Shown in pieces: positions 54,451-62,816 of a stretch of 64,000 nt of DNA. Each line of letters opens with the position of its first letter. Positions within the stretch are counted from its first letter, which is position 1. The notes under the pieces were generated by a model. That model ran no database searches and was not told where the DNA came from. It saw nothing but the letters and a program-made list of their open reading frames with translations. The position numbers were made by a program, and so were the translations under genes. Where the stretch lies: contig NZ_JACHCM010000004.1 of NCBI RefSeq assembly GCF_014200755.1, positions 248,001 to 312,000 on the forward strand, read 5' to 3'. This DNA is from Rhodanobacter sp. ANJX3 (lineage in GTDB: Bacteria > Pseudomonadota > Gammaproteobacteria > Xanthomonadales > Rhodanobacteraceae).

Positions 54451-54612
54451 ATGTCATCGAACTTGCTGCCCGCCCGCACGCACTTTGCACCGGTTAACGC
54501 CGGCGCCTTGCTGTTGCCGGCAGGCACCTTGTCGAGTGGCATTTCCTCGTCCACCATTACGATTACCAGCACGACCGGTACCGGTACGGGCTGGGAGTCG
54601 GTGCGCGAATAG
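54451..54612 (+). CDS. thrL: Threonine operon leader peptide
   Basis: A 53-codon frame from ATG 54451 whose second half is STITITSTTGTGTGW, with seven Thr and two Ile codons between 54553 and 54588. This is the regulatory peptide of a thr attenuator: when charged threonyl- or isoleucyl-tRNA is scarce the ribosome pauses in this run. It is much longer than E. coli ThrL (21 aa) and has a nonrelated N-terminal half (NLLPARTHFAPVNAGALLLP). The hom gene begins 92 bp after its stop. Confidence 0.85.
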   Translation: MSSNLLPARTHFAPVNAGALLLPAGTLSSGISSSTITITSTTGTGTGWESVRE

Positions 54613-54700
54613 GTTTCAACAAACGCGCAACGGCTCCGCCCTCCAAGAGGCGAGCCGGCACAGTCCGACCCGCCAGGGAGTCGGAGCCTCATCCGGAGGC
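54602..54700 (+). promoter_or_regulatory. Structured thr leader with hairpin covering the hom ribosome site
   Basis: Four successive hairpins: TGCGCG/CGCGCA (54602-54629), GGCTCCGCC/GGCGAGCC (54632-54656), TCCGAC/GTCGGA (54664-54685) and GCCTC/GAGGC (54686-54700). The last contains GGAGG, the Shine-Dalgarno sequence of hom. An alternative 7-bp pairing, GGCTCCG (54632-54638) with CGGAGCC (54682-54688), would open the last two. There is no U-tract after any stem, so control may be translational rather than by termination. Confidence 0.6.
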
Positions 54701-54704
54701 TACT

Positions 54705-55856
54705 GTGAACATCTGTGCACCCCAACTCGCCGAACAACCGCTCAAACGCCGCGCGGCCTTTCCGCTGGCGCCGCCATCGTTACGCCAGCGCGTATTGTCG
54801 GTGGGACTGATCGGACCGGGCCGCGTCGGCAGCGCCCTGCTCGACCAGCTGCGCGTCGCACAGCCGCGGCTGCAGCGCGATACCGGGCTAGCCCTGCAGC
54901 TGCGCGGCGTGGTCGCCAGCAAGCGCATGTGGCTGGACTGCGACGACGCCGAGCTCAACGGCCGCCACGGCGGCGCGCAGACCTGGCGACCGAACGATCT
55001 GGATGCCTTCGCCGAGCACGTGCGCAACAGCGGGCGCCATGCACTGCTGATCGACTGCAGCGCCAACGACGCCATCGTGTCGCGTTATCCCGCTTGGCTG
55101 CAGGCCGGCCTGCACGTGGTGACGCCGAACAAGCTTGCCGGCAGCGGTCCGCTGGAGCGCTGGCAGGCGATTCAGCGCGCCTGCGCCGATGGCGCGCGCT
55201 TCCGTTATGAGGCCACGGTCTGTGCCGGGCTGCCGGTCGTGCAGACACTGCGCGACCTGCTCGATACCGGCGACGAGCTGCTGGCCGCCGAAGGCATGTT
55301 CTCCGGCACGCTGGCCTGGCTGTGCAATCGCCACGACGGCGCCCAGCCGTTTTCCGCGCTGGTGCGCGAGGCGCATGCGCTCGGCTACACCGAGCCCGAT
55401 CCGCGCGACGATCTGTCCGGCATGGACGTGGCGCGCAAGCTGGTGATCCTGGCGCGCGAGGCCGGCTGGTCGCTCTCGCTGGACGACGTCTCGGTGGAAA
55501 GCCTGGTACCGGAAGCGCTGGCCCAGCTGCCGCGCGACGAATTCATGCAGCGGCTGGACGAGCTGGATTCGCCGATGGCGGCCAAGCTGGCGGAGGCGCG
55601 CGCCTGCCACGGCGTGCTGCGCCACGTCGCCCATCTGGACCACGCCGGCCATGCCAGCGTGCGCCTGATGGTGCTGCCGGCGTCGCATGCGTTCGCCCAT
55701 ACGCGGCTGACCGACAACGTGGTGCAGTTTCGTACCCGTCGGTACTGCGATAATCCGATGCTGGTACAAGGTCCGGGCGCCGGGCCGGAAGTGACGGCAG
55801 CCGGCGTGTTTGCCGATCTGCTGCGCATCGCCGAATCGCTGCAGGTACACGCATGA
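54705..55856 (+). CDS. hom: Homoserine dehydrogenase (monofunctional, no ACT)
   Basis: A 383-aa NAD(P)-dependent enzyme reducing aspartate semialdehyde to homoserine. It starts with GTG 54705, five bases after GGAGG. Motifs: [17 protein letters not shown], the dinucleotide site; [53 protein letters not shown], and the catalytic region [12 protein letters not shown] ... [27 protein letters not shown]. It resembles the C-terminal half of E. coli ThrA without the aspartokinase domain or ACT domain, so feedback control by threonine must come from elsewhere (e.g. the leader). thrB overlaps by 4 bp. Confidence 0.92.
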   Translation: MNICAPQLAEQPLKRRAAFPLAPPSLRQRVLSVGLIGPGRVGSALLDQLRVAQPRLQRDTGLALQLRGVVASKRMWLDCDDAELNGRHGGAQTWRPNDLDAFAEHVRNSGRHALLIDCSANDAIVSRYPAWLQAGLHVVTPNKLAGSGPLERWQAIQRACADGARFRYEATVCAGLPVVQTLRDLLDTGDELLAAEGMFSGTLAWLCNRHDGAQPFSALVREAHALGYTEPDPRDDLSGMDVARKLVILAREAGWSLSLDDVSVESLVPEALAQLPRDEFMQRLDELDSPMAAKLAEARACHGVLRHVAHLDHAGHASVRLMVLPASHAFAHTRLTDNVVQFRTRRYCDNPMLVQGPGAGPEVTAAGVFADLLRIAESLQVHA

Positions 55857-56896
55857 GCACCCTGTCCTCAACCATTGCATCCGTCAAAAGCCCCGCTCAG
55901 GAAGTCATGAAGTCCGCTCCGCCACGCGCCCGCCGCGCCCTCGCCTTTGCCCCCGCCTGTGTGGGCAATGTGGGCGTGGGCTTCGATATCCTCGGTCACA
56001 GCATGGCCGGCGCCGGCGACCGCGCCGACGTGCGCCGCATCGAGGAGCCGGTGGTGCGCATCTCGGCAATCCACGGCAGCGTGGTCGACCTGCCGACCGA
56101 CGCGCTGGGCAACACCGCCGGCGCCGCACTGATCTCGCTGCGCAAGGCGCTCGGCCTGCGCCACGGTTTCGACATCGTGCTGCACAAGGGCATTGCGCTG
56201 GGGTCGGGCATGGCCGGTTCGGCCGCCTCGTGCGTGGCTGCGCTGGTGGCCGCCAACGCGCTGCTGGAAAAGCCACTGCCGCACGAAGCGCTGTACGGCT
56301 TTGCCCTCGACGGCGAAGCGGTGGCCAGCGGCAGCCGACACGGCGACAACCTGGGGCCGATGCTGCTCGGTGGCCTGGTACTGGCCACTCACGATCGGTT
56401 GCTGCGTATACCGGTGCCGGCGAGCTGGCACTGCGCGCTGGTGCATCCGCACTTCGTGCTGGAGACGCGCAAGGCGCGCGCGGCGCTGGCCGGCGACTAC
56501 CCGCTCAGCGCTTTCGTGGCGCAGAGCGCCAACCTCGCCCTGGTCCTGGCCGGCTGCTATCTCAGCGACGCCGCGCTGGTGCGCGAAGGCCTGAAGGACG
56601 TATTGGTCGAACCGCGGCGGGCCTCACTGGTGCCGAACTTCGCCCGCGTCAAGCAGGCCGCGCTCGATCATCGCGCACTGGGCGCCAGCATCTCCGGTGC
56701 CGGCCCCAGCGTGTTCGGCTGGTACGAACACCGCAGCGAGGCCGAGGCCGCCGCCGCGGCGATGCGCGCCGCGTTCGCCGAAGCGGGCCTCGACAGCGAC
56801 ACCTACGTCGCACCAGTCGATGGACCCGCCGCGCGACTGATCGATGCCATAGATGAAAAGACCTGGGCCGACGCCCCCGCTGGCGAGGGCGCATGA
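55853..56896 (+). CDS. thrB: Homoserine kinase
   Basis: A 347-aa GHMP kinase. Homoserine is phosphorylated to O-phosphohomoserine. The N-terminal 25 residues are extra; from [20 protein letters not shown] the GHMP fold is standard, with the ATP loop [22 protein letters not shown] and C-terminal [11 protein letters not shown]. The gene is in the thr operon with 4-bp overlaps to hom and thrC; a second possible start is the ATG at codon 19 (MKSAPPRAR). Confidence 0.94.
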   Translation: MSTLSSTIASVKSPAQEVMKSAPPRARRALAFAPACVGNVGVGFDILGHSMAGAGDRADVRRIEEPVVRISAIHGSVVDLPTDALGNTAGAALISLRKALGLRHGFDIVLHKGIALGSGMAGSAASCVAALVAANALLEKPLPHEALYGFALDGEAVASGSRHGDNLGPMLLGGLVLATHDRLLRIPVPASWHCALVHPHFVLETRKARAALAGDYPLSAFVAQSANLALVLAGCYLSDAALVREGLKDVLVEPRRASLVPNFARVKQAALDHRALGASISGAGPSVFGWYEHRSEAEAAAAAMRAAFAEAGLDSDTYVAPVDGPAARLIDAIDEKTWADAPAGEGA

Positions 56897-58227
56897 CCGC
56901 AGCGAGTTTGAAAACCCAGGCCGCTGCCTCGCCGATGCGGTATGTGAGCACGCGCGCCGGCAGCCCCGCCGTATCGATCAGCGCCGCGATTGCCGCCGGC
57001 CTTGCGCCCGACGGCGGACTCTACGTTCCCGAAACGCTGCCACGGCTCGATCCTGCCGCATTCGATCCCGGCGGCGCACTGGCCGATACCGCCGCAACGC
57101 TATTGGCGCCGTTTTTTGTCGGCGATGCGCTAGCCAGTGAGCTGCCCGCCATCTGCGCCGAGTCGTTGAATCTCGATATTCCGCTGCGGGCCCTGCCGCA
57201 GGCCAAGGCACACGTGCTCGAACTGTTTCACGGCCCCACGGCGGCGTTCAAGGACGTCGGTGCGCGCTTCCTCGCCGCCTGTATGCGGCGCCTCCCCCGT
57301 GCCGACGCGCGGCCGCTGACGATACTCGTCGCCACCTCGGGCGATACCGGCGCCGCGGTCGGCGCAGCGTTCCATCGCCAGCCCGGCTTGCGGGTGGTGA
57401 TCCTGTACCCCGACGGCAAGGTGTCGCCGCGCCAGGCGCATCAACTGGGCTGCTTCGGCGACAACGTGCACGCGCTGCGCATCGACGGGCGCTTCGACGA
57501 CTGCCAGCGCATGGCCAAGGCGGCGCTGGGCGATGCCGAACTGCAGGCCGCCGTGCCGCTGACCTCGGCCAACAGCATCAGCCTCGGTCGCCTGCTGCCG
57601 CAGATGAGTTACTACGCGCATGCGGCGCTGGGCTGGTGGCGCGAACGGGGCGAACCGCTCAATGTCATCGTACCGACCGGCAACCTCGGCAACGCGATGG
57701 CCTGCCTGTGGGTGCGCGAGATGGGTCTGCCGATCGGCCAGGTAGAGTTGGCCTGCAACGCCAACGCGACGCTGCCTGACTATTTTGCCGGCGGCGAGTA
57801 CGAGCCCCGCGCCGCCATCACCACGCTTGCCAACGCGATGGACGTGGGTGCGCCGAGCAACGTCGAGCGTCTGCGCTGGACCTTCCCCGACGAGCGCGCT
57901 TTACGGCAACTGCTGCAAGCACGCAGCGTCGGCGATGAGGCCATTCGACAAACCATCACCGCCCATGCGCGCCGGCACGGCGAAGTGTTCTGCCCGCACA
58001 CCGCCACCGCCATGCACCGGCTCGACCAACTGCGCGCCGCCGGCGACACAGACGCCTGGACCGTGGTCGCCACTGCTCATCCGGCCAAGTTCGATAGCGT
58101 GGTCGAGCCGCTGATCGGGCATGCCGTCGATGTGCCGGCGCCTCTCGCCGCGATGCTAGAGCGGTGGGCGACGGCCGATCCAATGGCAGCAGATGATGAC
58201 GTACTGAAAATGTACTTGCGGCGCTGA
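56893..58227 (+). CDS. thrC: Threonine synthase
   Basis: A 444-aa PLP enzyme, last step of threonine synthesis. Start motif [22 protein letters not shown]-lysine in [37 protein letters not shown] and the phosphate-binding [19 protein letters not shown]. It belongs to the short, E. coli-like class. It ends the thr operon; 91 bp follow before the next gene. Confidence 0.95.
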   Translation: MTAASLKTQAAASPMRYVSTRAGSPAVSISAAIAAGLAPDGGLYVPETLPRLDPAAFDPGGALADTAATLLAPFFVGDALASELPAICAESLNLDIPLRALPQAKAHVLELFHGPTAAFKDVGARFLAACMRRLPRADARPLTILVATSGDTGAAVGAAFHRQPGLRVVILYPDGKVSPRQAHQLGCFGDNVHALRIDGRFDDCQRMAKAALGDAELQAAVPLTSANSISLGRLLPQMSYYAHAALGWWRERGEPLNVIVPTGNLGNAMACLWVREMGLPIGQVELACNANATLPDYFAGGEYEPRAAITTLANAMDVGAPSNVERLRWTFPDERALRQLLQARSVGDEAIRQTITAHARRHGEVFCPHTATAMHRLDQLRAAGDTDAWTVVATAHPAKFDSVVEPLIGHAVDVPAPLAAMLERWATADPMAADDDVLKMYLRR

Positions 58228-58318
58228 CGCTCAATTCGTCACGTGATTGTAGGCAGCTTGACAGGCAAAGCCGGCTTGTCTGCTAGCCTTTTGCGCTAAA
58301 CACTATGGAATACATCAG

Positions 58319-59707
58319 ATGACGTTGAGCGCCAAGTTCGCCACAGCCCTTGGTCTTGCCACACTTTTGGTCTTCGCCGGCCTCATCCCTCTGGGCCGCT
58401 GGCACGATGAATATTTCACGCTTTACCATTTTCACGAATCCGGCATCGCATACCTTGGCGAGCGCCTGCTGCATTGGAGCCCGCGTCCGTTATCTGAATT
58501 TTTCGCCTACATGTACGGTCTGGCCGTCTACCGTGTTGACTCACCTCTAATTGCCGAATTTCTGGCGATCTTCTGGCTTATGTTCGTGGCCGCTGCACTG
58601 TGGCCGGTGTTGCACGACGGCAAAGGCTTCCTGTGCGCATCGGTACTGGTGGCTTTGCTTTTACTGGGTCACCCGGTCGCCGAAGTTTTCTACTGGCCCT
58701 TCGCGACGGTCGCCTATTTGCCGACGGTCGCAGCCGCACTACTTCTGCTGACCCTCGACTGGGGCGGTCAAATCGAAGGTCCTTCAGGCAACGCGTGGAT
58801 TTTCCTGGCCCTGACGGTTTCTGCCGCGAGCTCCGAAGTTGGGGCGCTTTTTACGGCAATCTACGTCGTACTGCTGTTTGCCATCCGCAGCGTAGAAGAC
58901 GGTTATCGCTGCCTGATCTTCACCATTCCATTGTTGCTTTCGGCTGCAGTGCTTTACTTGCAATTCACTGGGCGTGTCGCGGTTGGTGGCGAGGTTTTCG
59001 GTGACCCATCCGTCGCGCACCATCCGGTCGCGACCATGTCAGCCGTCGCGAAGCATTTGCTTTTCGAGCTTTTGAAAGGTGATAGCGGACATCACGCATT
59101 CACACTCCTCATTTCGGGCCTGGTCACAAAGCTTTTATTTTTCTGCGGCGTCTACATCGTTATATCCGCGAGGGGGAAATTTGCTCCGCGAGTCCAGAAG
59201 CTAAGACTGATTCTCGCCATCGCAGCGATTGCGACAGCTGTGCTGACGCTCGCTGCTGCGCTCTATAATTTTGGATCTCCCTGCTGCGAGCGGCATGCCA
59301 CGATGCGCCAGGAGTACGTCTTTATCACTATCGGTTCGATAGCCAGCTATATGGCAGCACGCTGGCCGATTCGCGGTCGCCGGCACGCCGGAATACTTCT
59401 GGTCTGTTCCATGCTGATTCCATTGGCGGTAGCCATCCCGAAACTGAAAACGGAATATCTTGGCTACGCCGAAACGTGGCGAGCGGATAACCAGACTTGG
59501 CGATCCGGTCGCTCCGCCGGATCCTCTATGCAAATAGAACAAGCGGTGCCTGGACCTATCAGCGGTGGCCTGGTTATTACCCCGGGCACCTATCAAAGCG
59601 GATCATCGGCGAGGAATGATGTGCCTTGGATGCTTGTCTTTTTCGGCAAGCAATCGGCCATCGTCTCTGCGCCAAATGGAGCGCAAAACAACGATACCCG
59701 GCAGTAA
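58319..59707 (+). CDS. Polytopic membrane protein of unknown function (possible GT-C-like)
   Basis: A 462-aa membrane protein with about ten predicted hydrophobic helices (e.g. ALGLATLLVFAGLIPLG, EFLAIFWLMFVAAALWP, ASVLVALLLLGHPVA, ILAIAAIATAVLTLAAAL). In the first loop it has GRWHDEYFTLYHF; an acidic pair in this place is characteristic of GT-C glycosyltransferases, but no further motif confirms it. The C-terminal 80 residues are soluble, hydrophilic. Lower GC and AT-rich codons compared with the operons on either side suggest separate origin. No gene partner is evident. The start is not supported by a strong ribosome site. Confidence 0.6.
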   Translation: MTLSAKFATALGLATLLVFAGLIPLGRWHDEYFTLYHFHESGIAYLGERLLHWSPRPLSEFFAYMYGLAVYRVDSPLIAEFLAIFWLMFVAAALWPVLHDGKGFLCASVLVALLLLGHPVAEVFYWPFATVAYLPTVAAALLLLTLDWGGQIEGPSGNAWIFLALTVSAASSEVGALFTAIYVVLLFAIRSVEDGYRCLIFTIPLLLSAAVLYLQFTGRVAVGGEVFGDPSVAHHPVATMSAVAKHLLFELLKGDSGHHAFTLLISGLVTKLLFFCGVYIVISARGKFAPRVQKLRLILAIAAIATAVLTLAAALYNFGSPCCERHATMRQEYVFITIGSIASYMAARWPIRGRRHAGILLVCSMLIPLAVAIPKLKTEYLGYAETWRADNQTWRSGRSAGSSMQIEQAVPGPISGGLVITPGTYQSGSSARNDVPWMLVFFGKQSAIVSAPNGAQNNDTRQ

Positions 59708-59905
59708 ACGTGCTCTATGCACCGATGAACGCGCTTACTTAACGCAAACCAGTTGCATCAATCGAGCGCGCGGCGACGAGAAGACTCGCTAATTCACATT
59801 TTCGCTTTGAATCACACGCTTACAAAAGCATCTGGACGCCCAGCCGTCCAAACGACTATTCGGTGGCACGAAAAAAGTTTCTAACGAAACTACCTCAGAA
59901 AAAGG
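59708..59905. other. Intergenic region between the membrane-protein gene and the leu promoter
   Basis: About 200 bp with lower GC than average. I see no feature in it other than the leu promoter at its right end. Confidence 0.3.
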
Positions 59906-59935
59906 TTGACAGGCTTTAGCAAGGTGCCTTACGGT
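59906..59935 (+). promoter_or_regulatory. Promoter of the leucine operon
   Basis: -35 TTGACA (59906-59911), 18-bp spacer, -10-like TACGGT (59930-59935). Predicted +1 at about 59942, one base before the leader-peptide ATG at 59943. Its geometry matches the thr promoter. Confidence 0.6.
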
Positions 59936-59942
59936 CAGGGAC

Positions 59943-60080
59943 ATGTCGCAACGCACAAGCCACCGCAGCAACACCCAGACCCGCCCACTCATCGCGATTG
60001 ATGCGCTGCTGCAGCTGCGTGGCAAGCTTCTTCTTACCCTTGTACTCGTACTCCTTATTACCAACGGAGGTGCGGGCTGA
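59943..60080 (+). CDS. leuL: Leucine operon leader peptide
   Basis: A 45-codon frame ending in KLLLTLVLVLLITNGGAG. Between 60027 and 60059 lie CTT CTT CTT ACC CTT GTA CTC GTA CTC CTT ATT: seven Leu codons, all CTT or CTC, with two Val and one Ile codon; these are minor codons in a genome that otherwise uses CTG and GTG. The stop codon lies just after the antiterminator segment. This is the regulatory peptide of a branched-chain amino acid attenuator. Confidence 0.9.
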   Translation: MSQRTSHRSNTQTRPLIAIDALLQLRGKLLLTLVLVLLITNGGAG

Positions 60081-60159
60081 GGGCATGTGTCCAGGTAAAT
60101 AGAAACAAACCTGAAGACTCCCAAAAACCCCGCACCGGCAACGGAGCGGGGTTTTTTTT
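60069..60159 (+). terminator. Leucine operon attenuator (terminator and antiterminator)
   Basis: Terminator: AAACCCCGC (60125-60133) pairs with GCGGGGTTT (60146-60154), with an inner CCG-GCAA-CGG stem-loop, followed by a run of eight T (60152-60159). Antiterminator: GGTGCGGG (60069-60076), overlapping the last codons of the leader peptide, is complementary over 8 bp to CCCGCACC (60129-60136), the 5' arm of the terminator. A ribosome stalled at the Leu codons would leave 60069-60076 free and prevent termination. Confidence 0.92.
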
Positions 60160-60192
60160 GCCTCCAGCAACGCACAACACAGCGGAGCCATG

Positions 60193-61782
60193 ATGAAAAA
60201 TCCAAATCAACCATCTGACGACGGCATTAGCGACGTAGCGGCCGATCACGTGCGAATTTTCGATACCACCCTGCGCGACGGCGAACAGGCGCCCGGCTTC
60301 TCGATGGACCGTCGTGCCAAGCTGCGCATGGCGCAGGCGCTGGAAGCGCTGGGCGTCGACGTACTCGAGGCCGGGTTTCCGCAGGCCTCGCCGGATGACT
60401 TCGCGGCCGTGGCCGACATCGCCCGCTTGCTGAAGACCACGACCGTCTGCGGCCTGGCGCGCTGCCAGGCCGGCGATATCGACACCACCGGCCGCGCGCT
60501 GGAAAAAGCATGGCGTTCGCGCATCCACGTGTTCCTGTCGACCAGCCCGCTGCATCGCGAGCACAAGCTGCGCATGAGCAAGGCGCAGGTGCTGGACGCT
60601 ACCGTGATGGCAGTGGAGCGCGCTCGCGGCCTCTGCCACGAGGTGGAGTTCTCCGCCGAGGACGCGTTACGTACTGAACCCGAATTCCTGGTGGAAGTGT
60701 TCAGCGCCGCCATCGCGGCCGGTGCCACCACCGTCAATGCGCCGGATACGGTCGGTTACACCACGCCGTCGGAAATCTTCGAGCTGTTCACCTACCTGCG
60801 CAACAACGTCAAGGGCGCGGACAAGGTGGTGCTCTCCAGCCATTGCCACGACGATCTGGGCATGGCGGTGGCCAACAGCATGGCCGCGATCAGCGCCGGC
60901 GCGCGTCAGGTGGAATGCACCATCAATGGCATCGGCGAGCGCGCCGGCAACGCCTCCCTGGAAGAAATCGTGATGGCGCTGAAGGTGCGCGGGCACTATT
61001 TCGGCGTTGACACGCGCATCGACACGCGCAAGCTGCATCCGACCTCGCGCCTGCTGACCCAGATCACCGGCCAGCACGTGCCGCGCAACAAGGCCATCGT
61101 CGGCGATAACGCCTTCGCGCACGAGTCGGGCATCCACCAGCACGGCATGCTGAAACACCGCGGCACTTACGAAATCATGCGCTCGGAAGATGTCGGCATT
61201 CCCGAAGTGCGCATGGTGCTGGGCAAGCACTCCGGCCGCGCAGCCTTACGCCAGCGTCTGGAAAGCCTGGGCCACGCCGTGGAGGAAACCGCGATGGACG
61301 ACATCTTCGCGCGCTTCAAGACGCTGGCCGATAAGAAGCGCGAAATCCACGACGAAGATCTGGAAGCGATCGCCATGGGTCTGGATCCGGACATGGCCGG
61401 GCCGTGGCGGATCGTGCAGCTCACCAGCGCCACGCATCTGGGTGGCGGCGCCTCGGCATCGGTAAAGCTGGCGCACGACGACGGCCGCGAAACCAGCGAA
61501 GCGGCGATCGGCGATGGTCCGGTCGACGCCGTATTGCGCGCGATCGAGCGTGCCGCCGGCAGTGAAATGAAGCTGACCGATTTCTCCGTGCGCTCGGTCA
61601 GCGAAGGCGGCGACGCGCAGGGCCATGCGCAGCTCACCGCTCGCCACAACGAGCGCGACTGGCACGGTCACGGCATCAGCACCGACATCGTCGAGGCAAC
61701 CGCGCTGGCGGCGCTGGACATCGTCAACCGTATCGAACGACACACGCCGGCCACGCAGCGCGTTGCCGTCGCACATCTCTGA
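60193..61782 (+). CDS. leuA: 2-isopropylmalate synthase
   Basis: A 529-aa enzyme condensing acetyl-CoA with 2-oxoisovalerate, first committed step of leucine synthesis. The start at 60193 lies five bases from GGAG; the ATG three bases earlier is only two away. Catalytic domain: FDTTLRDGEQAPGFSMD, VLEAGFPQASPDDF, SSHCHDDLGMAVANSMAAI, and GERAGNASLEEIVMAL. C-terminal LeuA regulatory domain (from about 390) senses leucine. Standard long form. It follows the attenuator. Confidence 0.95.
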   Translation: MKNPNQPSDDGISDVAADHVRIFDTTLRDGEQAPGFSMDRRAKLRMAQALEALGVDVLEAGFPQASPDDFAAVADIARLLKTTTVCGLARCQAGDIDTTGRALEKAWRSRIHVFLSTSPLHREHKLRMSKAQVLDATVMAVERARGLCHEVEFSAEDALRTEPEFLVEVFSAAIAAGATTVNAPDTVGYTTPSEIFELFTYLRNNVKGADKVVLSSHCHDDLGMAVANSMAAISAGARQVECTINGIGERAGNASLEEIVMALKVRGHYFGVDTRIDTRKLHPTSRLLTQITGQHVPRNKAIVGDNAFAHESGIHQHGMLKHRGTYEIMRSEDVGIPEVRMVLGKHSGRAALRQRLESLGHAVEETAMDDIFARFKTLADKKREIHDEDLEAIAMGLDPDMAGPWRIVQLTSATHLGGGASASVKLAHDDGRETSEAAIGDGPVDAVLRAIERAAGSEMKLTDFSVRSVSEGGDAQGHAQLTARHNERDWHGHGISTDIVEATALAALDIVNRIERHTPATQRVAVAHL

Positions 61783-61814
61783 TCACACGCACCGCACTTC
61801 TTTCGGAACTCGTC

Positions 61815-62816
61815 ATGACTACACCTTTCATCTGGCACAACGGCCGCATCAAGCCCTGGGCAGAGGCCACCGTCCACGTCAGCGCGCACGCCCTGCATTA
61901 CGGCTCCTCGGTGTTCGAAGGCGAGCGCGTGTACGCGACGCATCGCGGACCGGCGTATTTCCGTCTGGCCGATCACACGCAGCGGCTGTTCGAGTCGGCC
62001 CGCATGTACGAGATCGACATCGGCTACACCGAAGAGGAGATCAACGCCGCCTGCATCGAACTGATCCGCGCAAACGAGATGGCCTCGGCGTACGTGCGAC
62101 CGATCGTGTTTCGCGGCGCCGGTGGGCTCGGCGTGCTGCCGCGCGACGGTTCGCCGGTGGACGTGTCGATCATGGCGCTGGACTGGGGTGCGTATCTGGG
62201 CGATGCGCTGGAGGTCGGTGCCGACGTCTGCGTGTCGTCGTGGAATCGCGCCGCGCCCAACACCTTCCCGAGCTGGGCCAAGGCCGGCGGCAATTACCTC
62301 AGCAGCCAGCTGATCGCGTTTGAAGCGCGCCGTGGCGGCTACGACGAAGGCATCGCGCTGGGCCACAACGGCCTGCTCAGCGAAGGCGCCGGCGAGAATC
62401 TGTTCCTGGTGAAAAAAGGCCGGCTGTTCACCCCGCCGACCAGCGCCGGCATTCTGGCCGGCATCACCCGCGACAGCATCATCACCCTGGCCGAAGAGAT
62501 GGGCCTGCGCGTGGAAGAGCGCGACATGCCGCGCGAGGCGCTGTACTCGGCCGACGAGATCTTCATGACCGGCACCGCCGCGGAAGTCACGCCGGTGCGC
62601 TCGGTCGATCGCAAGCCGGTGGGCAAGGGCGAACCCGGCCCGATCACGCGGTCGCTGCAGCAGGCCTTCTTCGGCCTGTTCGATGGGCGTACCGAAGACA
62701 CCAGAGGTTGGTTGACGCCTGTTAGTGCGGTCGTCCCTGACCGCGAAGATCAAGAAGCGGCCATCCATGGCCGCACTCCTCACCACGAGCCATCCACTCT
62801 GGAGATCATCGGATGA
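61815..62816 (+). CDS. ilvE: Branched-chain amino-acid aminotransferase, C-terminus extended by a repeat
   Basis: A 333-aa PLP fold-type IV aminotransferase that makes Leu, Ile and Val from the 2-oxo acids. [16 protein letters not shown] and the PLP-lysine segment [35 protein letters not shown] and [15 protein letters not shown] are in place. The expected end is near GWLTPV (about residue 303); the frame then continues for 30 residues through palindromic repeat DNA (62724-62777) giving [20 protein letters not shown], and stops overlapping leuC (ATGA). Function is probably intact. ilvE within a leu operon between leuA and leuC is less common. Confidence 0.93.
   Translation: MTTPFIWHNGRIKPWAEATVHVSAHALHYGSSVFEGERVYATHRGPAYFRLADHTQRLFESARMYEIDIGYTEEEINAACIELIRANEMASAYVRPIVFRGAGGLGVLPRDGSPVDVSIMALDWGAYLGDALEVGADVCVSSWNRAAPNTFPSWAKAGGNYLSSQLIAFEARRGGYDEGIALGHNGLLSEGAGENLFLVKKGRLFTPPTSAGILAGITRDSIITLAEEMGLRVEERDMPREALYSADEIFMTGTAAEVTPVRSVDRKPVGKGEPGPITRSLQQAFFGLFDGRTEDTRGWLTPVSAVVPDREDQEAAIHGRTPHHEPSTLEIIG
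62724..62777. repeat. Palindromic dispersed-type element in the 3' end of ilvE
   Basis: Two adjacent palindromes, GCGGTCGTCCCTGACCGC (62727-62744) and GCGGCCATCCATGGCCGC (62757-62774), are enclosed by the inverted repeat AGTGCGG (62724-62730) / CCGCACT (62771-62777). The arrangement resembles paired REP/BIME units of other bacteria. The element is in frame with ilvE. Confidence 0.75.

Noticed and set aside
54705..55856. Bifunctional aspartokinase-homoserine dehydrogenase ThrA
   Set aside because: The 383-aa length holds only the dehydrogenase; no aspartokinase or ACT domain precedes it.
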